Shown one piece after another: positions 17,791 through 24,050 of a stretch of 24,050 bases of DNA. Position 1 is the first letter of the stretch; each line of letters starts with the position of its first letter. This DNA comes from Flavobacterium sp. GTDB lineage: Bacteria > Bacteroidota > Bacteroidia > Flavobacteriales > Flavobacteriaceae. Under the pieces are notes generated by a model. That model was not told where the DNA came from. It saw only the letters and a list, made by a program, of their open reading frames with translations, and searched no databases. Position numbers and translations under genes: made by a program. The stretch is from contig JADKHM010000012.1 of NCBI GenBank assembly GCA_016721735.1, forward strand, positions 1 to 24,050, in the 5' to 3' direction.

Positions 17791-17820
17791 TCTTCGCGCC
17801 TTAGCGTCTTTGCGAGCAAA
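17791..17820 (+). repeat. Recurrent GCG-rich leader element before rsmA
   Basis: TCTTCGCGCCTTAGCGTCTT followed by TGCGAGCAAA, ending 10 bp before the rsmA ATG. It is far more GC-rich than its surroundings and has repeated GCG/CTT words. I recognise, from memory, very similar strings ahead of many Flavobacterium genes; only this copy is in the window. An alternative in-frame start (17810) lies inside it and is unlikely to be the true start. Confidence 0.5.
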
Positions 17821-17830
17821 AAAACCAATC

Positions 17831-18610
17831 ATGGAAAAAGTAACCCCAAAAAAACACCTCGGACAACATTTCCTCAAAGACGAAAGTATTGCTAAAGCGA
17901 TTGCAGACACTTTGAATTTTGAAGGCTACAATGATATCCTAGAAATAGGTCCAGGGATGGGCGTGCTGACCAAATATCTATTAGAAAAAGCCGGTGACAA
18001 CCTACGTCATCGAAATCGATACTGAGTCGGTTGCCTATCTAGAAAACAATTACCCGAAATTGCATGGAAAATCATTTCAAAAGATTTTCTAAAATACAAC
18101 ATCAATGAGGTTTTTGAAGGCAAACCATTTGCGATTATAGGCAATTTCCCCTACAATATTTCAACGCAAATTGTGTTTAAAATGCTCGAACTTCGAAACC
18201 AAATTCCAGAGTTTTCGGGCATGTTTCAAAAAGAAGTTGCCGAACGGATTTGTGAAAAAAAAGGTACGAAAGCCTACGGGATTCTCTCTGTTTTAGTCCA
18301 AGCTTTTTACGATGCAGAATATTTGTTTACGGTCAGCGAAACGGTTTTTGATCCACCACCAAAAGTAAAATCTGGTGTATTGCGTTTGCGAAGAAAGGAA
18401 AATTTTACCTTACCTTGTAGTGAAAAATTGTTTTTTACAGTTGTGAAAACAGCCTTTCAACAGCGCCGTAAAACAATGCGAAACAGTCTAAAAACGCTAA
18501 ATTTGTCGGATAATTTACGAGAAGATAGTATCTTTGACCTCCGACCTGAGCAATTGTCATATTTGCAGTTTATAGAGCTAACGCAAAAAATAGAAGCCGA
18601 TGGAGTTTAA
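17831..18610 (+). CDS. rsmA: 16S rRNA A1518/A1519 N6-dimethyltransferase, two frame breaks
   Basis: It dimethylates the two adjacent adenines in the 3'-terminal hairpin of 16S rRNA during 30S assembly (also called ksgA), using S-adenosylmethionine. ATG at 17831 gives MEKVTPKKHLGQHFLKD, the family start. SAM motif I is DILEIGPGMGVLTKYLL; the catalytic motif IV is NFPYNIST (NLPY variant); later family segments are FDPPPKVKSGVLRLRR and AFQQRRKTMRNSL. The frame breaks near 17990 (after YLLEKA, resuming as PVTTYVIEID) and again near 18070 (after KLHGK, resuming as IISKDFLKYN). With those corrections the protein is about 260 residues, the normal size. Every functional motif survives, so the gene is probably intact in the organism. 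Its end overlaps the start of mgtE by 11 bp. Confidence 0.93.
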
Positions 18611-19876
18611 AATCAGCAAAGAACTAATTCAACAATTAGAGCAACTTATTCAATCAAGAAACGATGTGCAACTCGAAATCTTATTGAATGACTTGCACCA
18701 TGCTGATATTGCGGAAATTCTAGACGAGCTCGACTTTGATGAAGCGACTTATATTTTCAAAGTACTCGATAGCGAAAAAACAGCTGAAATTCTACTCGAA
18801 CTGGAAGATGACTTAAGAGAAAACATTCTAAGCAGATTGTCTCCAAAAGAAATCGCTGAAGAACTCGATGAATTAGAAACCAACGATGCGGCCGATATTA
18901 TTGCAGAGTTGTCTCAGGAGAAAAAAGAGGAAGTAATTTCTGAACTTCAAGACGTTGAACACGCCAAAGACATTGTTGAATTGCTCCGTTTCGATGAAGA
19001 TACTGCGGGCGGAATCATGCACAAAGAGTTGGTAAAAGTCAATGAGAATTGGAATGTACTAACTTGTGTGAAAGAAATGCGAATTCAAGCAGAGAATATT
19101 TCTCGCGTTCATTCGATTTATGTGGTAGATGATGAAGATCGATTAAAAGGTCGTTTGTCTTTAAAAGATTTACTCACAACTTCAACAAAAACGCCGATTC
19201 GCGATATCTACATTAGTAAACTAAATTACGTAAAAGTCGATACCGAAGACGTAGAAGTAGCGCGTATCATGCAGAAGTATGACCTCGAAGCCATTCCTGT
19301 TGTTGATGAATTAGGACGATTAGTTGGACGAATCACTATCGATGATATCGTAGACGTCATCAAAGATGAAGCCGACAAAGATTACCAATTGGCAGCGGGT
19401 ATCTCCCAAGACGTTGAGGCAGATGATAGTATTCTTGAACTTACCAAAGCGCGTTTGCCTTGGCTTGTCTTAGCACTTTTAGGCGGATTTATTACCGTGC
19501 GAGTTTTAGGTTTGTTTGAAGGCGCAATGCTTGCAACACGGGAACTTGTTCTTTTTACACCACGAGCGGCTCCTTGTTCAACCGGTTGATTAAAGAAGTA
19601 TCGTTAAGTTTACTCAATGGGGTCATTTTAGCATCCATTCTTTTTCTCGGAAGCCATTTCCTTCTCAACGTAGAATTTATAATTGGCATTATTGTTACCA
19701 TTGCACTCGTTTCTGTGATTATCATCGCATCGCTGATTGGTACATTTATTCCGCTTTTATTAGATAAATTTGGCATCGACCCCGCATTGGCAACAGGTCC
19801 GTTTATCACTACCAGCAATGATATATGTGGAATTCTGATCTACTTCTCAATCGCTAAATTGATTTTAGGATTTTAA
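18600..19876 (+). CDS. mgtE: Magnesium transporter MgtE with an internal deletion in the membrane domain
   Basis: It forms a Mg2+-gated, Mg2+-selective channel in the inner membrane. Seen: the N-terminal superhelical domain (about residues 1-135, with HHADIAEILDELDFDEAT and repeated Glu/Asp-rich helices), a CBS pair (about 135-260; RVHSIYVVDDEDRLKGRLSL, DLEAIPVVDELGRLVGRIT), then the membrane part starting ARLPWLVLALLGGFI. At about 19550-19570 FEGAMLATRELVLFTP jumps to GSLFNRLIKEV in another frame. The MgtE segment that normally lies between (roughly 27 residues including the conserved GNVGVQSSA-like pore stretch) is missing, an estimated 75 bases. The rest, with NDICGILIYFSIAKLILGF at the end, is normal. 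Start at 18600 overlaps rsmA, implying translational coupling. Assembly error or true loss cannot be decided here. Confidence 0.93.
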
Positions 19877-19888
19877 TAATTAAAGCCC

Positions 19889-20662
19889 ATGAACATTCAT
19901 ATCATCGGTGGTGGGAACTTAGGGGTTGCCATCGCACTTGGAATTACAAGCTATACAAGCAACAATTCAGTAAGCATTAGCCGCAGAAATACGCAAAGTA
20001 TTCAGTTCTTGGAACAAAAGGAATCAAAGTGACGACCTCAAATACGCAAGAACTCGAAAAGCGGATTTGATTATTCTCACCGTAAACCATATCAAATTGC
20101 AAGCGTTCTCGTTGAAATATTACCTTTTATCGCTAATAAAATCGTCGCTTCAGCCGTAAGTGGTTTTGCCATCGAAACCATTCAACAAATCACCGAAGAC
20201 AATTGTAGTATTGTTCGCATTATGCCCAACATTGCCATTCAATTTGGCGAATCTGCAACCTGCATCGCATTTACCGAAAAAGAAAAAAGTGCTGCAAAAC
20301 CAGTAATCGATTTGTTCCAACAACTCGGCACTGCGCCAGTCATCGAAGAAAAATTAATGGACGCCGCAACAGTTCTAGGTGCGTGCGGAACCGCTTATGC
20401 CTTGCGCTATATTCGCGCTTCAATGCAAGCCGGAATCGAAATTGGTTTCGACTCGCAGACTGCACTTGCTATCGCAGCTCAAACCGCAAAAGGTGCCGCG
20501 AAAATGTTGTTGGAAGAAAAAATTCACCCAGAACAACTGATAGATCGCGTAACGACACCACAAGGTTGCACCATCGTTGGACTCAACGAAATGGAACACC
20601 AAGGTTTTAGCTCGTCGTTGATCAAAGGAATAAAGACTTCTCTTCAAAAAATTAAAGAATAG
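19889..20662 (+). CDS. proC: Pyrroline-5-carboxylate reductase, three frame breaks
   Basis: It reduces 1-pyrroline-5-carboxylate to proline with NAD(P)H, the last step of proline synthesis. ATG at 19889 gives MNIHIIGGGNLGVAIALGI, the Rossmann nucleotide-binding start. Single-base losses near 20014 (EQKG/IKV), 20064 (LEK/ADLIILTV) and 20086 (VK/PYQIASVLVEILPF) break the frame; from about 20095 it is open to the stop. Later signatures: SIVRIMPNIAIQFGES, LMDAATVLGACGTAYALRYI, RVTTPQGCTIVGLNEMEHQGF, the C-terminal P5CR dimerisation signature. Corrected length is about 258 residues, as expected. It starts 13 bp after mgtE and ends convergent to the SGNH gene, 17 bp away. Confidence 0.9.
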
Positions 20663-20679
20663 GTTTCTTGAGATTCAGG

Positions 20680-21615
20680 TTAAGCGAATCTGAAAATTGC
20701 TGGCAAAATTGCGCTCCCAACGTCATTCATATGGAATGAGTTGTAGAAATACTTTTTATCAAAATTGAGAGGATTATTTGTAAAATCCCAAAAAACCACA
20801 TTTTTGTTTTCAAGAGCAATTTGTTTCATCTTGTTTTTCATTTCCCGTAAAGTTGGTTCTTGAAAAGCATTGAGTTCAAAGTACTGCGGCGTCCAAACCA
20901 AAATGAGTTGGGCATGAATTCTATCGCAGTCAGCTATTATTTTTTTTAGAACGTTAAGCTGACTATTAAGTTCAATCACACTATATTTCTCTCTTTTTCC
21001 TCCTATTTCTTTTTTCATTTTTGCAAAATCAGAATTCCATGTTGAATGATGTTTCTGATAACCTTTCTTCTTAATTACAGGTGTTTTCCCACTTTTTGAA
21101 CCAGATAATTCTTCGTATAATTTTACAATATAGCCGCGATATTTGCTCATGGGAACATATTTTTCATAGAGAACCGAGTTGTCTATTTTTTGCAGTTCAT
21201 GAAAAAGGACTGCATTGTGATAATAAGGCAAATACTGGTTCTTTTCGGCGATGGGTTTGTCTGTTAAGGCATAGAGGTCAATATTTTGCACCACTATTTT
21301 GGGCGGTTTATTTTGGACAAGATAGGAATTCCAGCGAATTTGCTCAATCGCCAAAGAAGAACCTGCAACGCCAAGGTTATAGGATTTTATACCAGTGTTT
21401 TTTTCAATAATTTCTGGATCAAAATGGGCTTCAGTTCTAGAGTTGCCAAGAAAGACCAATGGTGCATTAATTTTGCCATTCATGAGCAGATTCCAATCTA
21501 AATAGGTGCTGCTAGTAGAATTTTGCAGCTTGCTGTCAATAAAGGTTTGCAACAGGAACAGCATCCCGTAGAAAAGTAGAAAAACTAACAATAATTTGAT
21601 TAAAAAAACTTTCAT
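20680..21615 (-). CDS. SGNH/DltD-like membrane-anchored protein paired with MBOAT
   Basis: 311 residues. An N-terminal membrane segment (MKVFLIKLLLVFLLFYGMLF) has no obvious cleavage site, so the protein is likely anchored with its domain outside the inner membrane. The block I motif LVFLGNSRTEAHFDP (Ser in GNSR), block II-like YNLGVAGSSLAIEQ and the end motif NSFHMNDVGSA (an HxND-like variant of the usual DxxH) fit the SGNH-fold partners of MBOAT acyltransferases (DltD/AlgX/AlgJ type). It is 10 bp downstream of the MBOAT gene, on the same strand. Such partners transfer acyl groups, usually acetyl, to a polymer outside the membrane. Which polymer is unknown. No frame breaks. Confidence 0.82.
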   Translation of the reverse strand: MKVFLIKLLLVFLLFYGMLFLLQTFIDSKLQNSTSSTYLDWNLLMNGKINAPLVFLGNSRTEAHFDPEIIEKNTGIKSYNLGVAGSSLAIEQIRWNSYLVQNKPPKIVVQNIDLYALTDKPIAEKNQYLPYYHNAVLFHELQKIDNSVLYEKYVPMSKYRGYIVKLYEELSGSKSGKTPVIKKKGYQKHHSTWNSDFAKMKKEIGGKREKYSVIELNSQLNVLKKIIADCDRIHAQLILVWTPQYFELNAFQEPTLREMKNKMKQIALENKNVVFWDFTNNPLNFDKKYFYNSFHMNDVGSAILPAIFRFA

Positions 21616-21625
21616 CTTCCTTTAT

Positions 21626-23092
21626 CTAAAATTGGAAATAAATAAAATCACTCGCCTCGTTTTTAATATTCAAAATAATCATTAACAAAATAATAAAGTA
21701 CAAGGCAAATCTTGTCAGCTTCAAATACCATTTGTCTTGAAATAAGTACGGATGAATGACATGTTCGTTATGTCGTGAAATCCATTCGACAGTTATAAAA
21801 AAGAGTAAGGAGCACGCAAGAGGAATAATAGAATCAGAAAAAGTAGACTGAGAATGGATTTCAAAAAAATTTGTTGGGTTGAGAATACCGCCGATATATA
21901 AAAAAGCATGTTTTACATTTTCTGCTCTGAAAAAAATCCAGGAAAAAGTGATTATTAGGAAAGTCGAACACATTTCAAACACTTCACGAATACTTGGTAG
22001 TAAAGTTTCTTTTTCGAGAACTTTCAATTTTAATCTATTTTCTTTGATAATGACTAACGGAATAAAAAACAACGCATTCACAAACCCCCAAAGCAAGAAA
22101 GTCAAATTGGCGCCATGCCAAAAGCCACTAATTAGGAAGACAATCATCACATTTCTTATTTTAAAAATCAAATTTCCTTTGTTTCCTCCTAAAGGCAAAT
22201 ACAGATAATCGCGAAACCAGGAGGTCAAAGAAATGTGCCATTTTTGCCAAAATACAGCGACATTCCGTGAAAAATAAGGGTATTTGAAATTTCTCATTAA
22301 ATCGAAACCAAAAAGACGAGAAAGTCCAATTGCGATATCAGAATAACCACTAAAATCACAATAAATTTGAAAAGAAAACAGGACGGCTCCGAGAATTAGC
22401 GTGCCACCAGAATAATTAGTGTAATGAGCAAAAATATCATTCACATACACAGCAGCGTTATCCGCAATGACAATTTTTTTAAAAAAGCCCCACAGTATGA
22501 GACGCATTCCATCGACCGCTTTTTCGTAATTAAAATACCTTTTCGAACTAAACTGTGGTAACAAATGGGTCGCTCGCTCGATTGGACCGGCAACTAACTG
22601 TGGAAAGAAGCTAACAAATGCCGCAGAAGGCAATGACGTCTTTGGTTGGTTCAAGTTTCCTCCGATAAACGTCGATACCGTAACTTAAAGATTGAAAAGT
22701 ATAAAAACTAATACCTACTGGGAGAATAATGTCTAAGGAAGAAATATCCAACGGATATCCAAAAAAGGTAAAGGCACTTTTGAAATTGACAATAAAAAAA
22801 TTGAAATATTTGAAAAAACCCAGTAATCCTAAATTGAAAAATATGCTAACAGCGAGCAAAAGTTTCCTTTTTCGGCGGTCATTTTCTTTTTGCAGTGCCA
22901 AGCCAACAAAAAGTCCACTAATGCACTAAAGAGCAGTAAAGACAAAAATCGCCAATCCCACCAGCCGTAAAAAACCAAACTGGAAACTACAATTAGTGCA
23001 TTTTGCAATTTCAGGTTCTTTGCAGTGACGAACCAATAAAGAATAAAAACAATTGGTAAAAAAACTGCAAAATCAATAGAGTTAAAAAGCAT
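21626..23092 (-). CDS. MBOAT family O-acyltransferase (AlgI-like), two frame breaks
   Basis: Multi-pass inner-membrane protein that passes acyl groups across the membrane. ATG at 23090-23092 gives MLFNSIDFAVFLPIVFILYW, the AlgI-like start. A lost T near 22911 (DFF/VGLALQKENDRRK) and an extra G near 22620 (VIAFC/AFVSFFPQLVAGPIERA) break the frame. Corrected length is about 488 residues, normal for the family. The core contains FQIYCDFSGYSDIAIGLSR, VAVFWQKWHISLTSWFRD and the catalytic-His motif SGFWHGANLTFLLWG. About ten hydrophobic segments are visible. With the SGNH gene immediately after it, it makes a two-gene acylation module for a surface or secreted glycan (substrate unknown). It is divergent from serA, 153 bp apart. 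Confidence 0.92.
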
Positions 23093-23215
23093 CGTTTTCT
23101 TAAATCAATGGGTTGACTTTCTTAAGGACGGTATTTTTTAGGAGTAAGCAATACGAATGTATAAAATAACTTTAATATTCTTGTAATTCCGAAGTAATTT
23201 CTAGATGGCTTTTAA

Positions 23216-23223
23216 TAACTTTG
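23216..23223 (+). promoter_or_regulatory. Candidate -7 box for serA
   Basis: TAACTTTG matches TAnnTTTG exactly, 23 bp before the GTG start of serA. No TTTG is found 19-21 bases upstream. A transcript from here would have a very short leader, consistent with a start near 23235-23246. Confidence 0.35.
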
Positions 23224-23245
23224 AGTTTTTAATAATGAAATCGCT

Positions 23246-24050
23246 GTGCTCAAAAACATCAAAATCCTACATCTCGATAGTAATCACCCAATTCTCAAAG
23301 AACAACTAGAATTACTTGGTTTCACCAATGATGAAGATTTTACGTCATCCAAGGAAGTTATCGAGTCTAAAATCCAAGATTATCATGGAATTATCATTCG
23401 CAGTCGATTTCAAATCGATAAAACTTTTATAGACAAAGCGACCAACTTACAATTTATTGCGCGTGTTGGCGCCGGTCTAGAAAGCATCGATTGCGACTAC
23501 GCAACTTCCAAAAATATCACACTCATTGCAGCACCGGAAGGCAATCGGAATGCAGTCGGAGAACATACTTTGGCTATGCTTTTGTCGCTTTTTAACAATC
23601 TTAATGTTGCGGATGCCGAAGTTCCGGAGCGGACAACAAGAAACCGAAAGCAATCGTGGTCGCAGAACTGAACCGGAAAAACAATCGGCATCATCGGTTA
23701 CGGGAATATGGGCAAATCCTTCGCTAAGAAGTTGCGTGGTTTTGAAGTAAATGTTATTTGTTATGATATCCTTGATGGCGTTGGAGATGTAAATGCCAAG
23801 CAAGTTTCTTTAGCAGAAGTGCAGCAAAAAGCGGATGTTTTGAGTTTGCATATTCCGTGGACGCCAGAAACCAACGGGCTTGTCAATCGGACTTTTATCA
23901 ACGCTTTTCAAAAACCGTTTTGGCTACTCAACACTTCAAGAGGAAAAAATGTAGTAACAGCAGACTTGGCAGAAGCTTTGAAAACCGGTAAGATTCTAGG
24001 CGCCGGTTTGGATGTTATTGAATATGAAAATCTATCTTTTGAAACACTCC
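23246..24050 (+). CDS. serA: D-3-phosphoglycerate dehydrogenase (partial at right edge, frame breaks)
   Basis: It oxidises 3-phosphoglycerate with NAD+, the first step of serine synthesis. The GTG at 23246 gives (M)LKNIKILHLDSNHPILKEQL, the flavobacterial SerA start; an ATG at 23235 is in another frame, so a start error is possible. Substrate-domain motifs: GIIIRSRFQIDK, ARVGAGLESIDCDYA, AAPEGNRNAVGEHTLAMLL. The frame breaks near 23620-23675 (after NNLNVADAEV) by at least three indels; it resumes with GKTIGIIGYGNMGKSFAKK, the NAD-binding glycine motif, then HIPWTPETNGLVN, LLNTSRGKNVVT and GAGLDVIEYE. The catalytic His/Glu end lies beyond the window. The lack of C-terminal regulatory domains cannot be judged. 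A 2-hydroxyacid dehydrogenase of another specificity is possible but less likely. Confidence 0.88.

Noticed and set aside
20671..20692. AGATTC ... GAATCT inverted repeat between proC and the SGNH gene
   Set aside because: Only 6-7 bp of stem, no T-run, and half of it lies in the SGNH coding end; too weak for a terminator.

Overview
The window looks like chromosomal DNA of a Flavobacteriaceae member (Flavobacterium-like, Bacteroidota). The evidence is AT-rich DNA, secreted proteins with type IX secretion (T9SS) C-terminal sorting domains, PKD/SprB-like adhesin modules, a lipoprotein with a Bacteroidota-style lipobox, and two exact matches to the Bacteroidota promoter (TTTG-N19-TAnnTTTG). There is no Shine-Dalgarno pattern ahead of most genes. 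No insertion sequence, CRISPR array, integrase or phage structural cluster was seen.

Layout. (1) 1-3022, minus strand: a large secreted adhesin running off the left edge (two N-terminal Ig-like/pre-peptidase-type modules, a PKD domain, a proprotein-convertase P-domain, then near-identical 258-bp tandem repeats), preceded by a small secreted protein that a frameshift hides. (2) 3023-5478: an AT-rich gap, then a plus-strand secreted LamG-like/SGNH (sialate O-acetylesterase-like) protein whose hydrolase is interrupted by a phage-type module. A perfect 17-bp hairpin separates it from the next, convergent operon. (3) 5686-9519, minus strand: a three-gene surface operon from a consensus promoter, encoding an outer-membrane barrel protein, a T9SS-sorted protein and a long fibre of about ten 26-residue repeats with a phage-appendage-like C-terminal domain and coiled coil. 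(4) 9671-13975, minus strand: a lipoprotein, tRNA-Asn(GUU), RseP-type site-2 protease and a T9SS-exported M1 aminopeptidase. (5) 14175-20662, plus strand: serS, a TPR protein, a DUF4286 protein, rsmA, mgtE and proC. (6) 20680-23092, minus strand: an SGNH/DltD-like protein and an MBOAT O-acyltransferase, a two-gene envelope or polysaccharide acylation module. (7) 23246 to the right edge, plus strand: serA.

A dominant technical feature is the frequency of small indels. Adhesin, small secreted protein, esterase, fibre, rsmA, proC, MBOAT and serA each need one or more single-base corrections to read through, and mgtE has lost roughly 75 bases. The damage lies in about 1-8.3 kb and 18-24 kb, while about 8.3-17.9 kb is clean. 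Because conserved housekeeping genes are hit as often as surface genes, I read most of it as sequencing or assembly error, perhaps low coverage at the two ends of a contig, not gene decay. Coordinates below therefore give whole genes reconstructed across the frame breaks.

The best candidates for less-described biology are the three-gene fibre operon, the small secreted gene coupled to the adhesin, and the esterase with the inserted module. Everything else is ordinary for the group.
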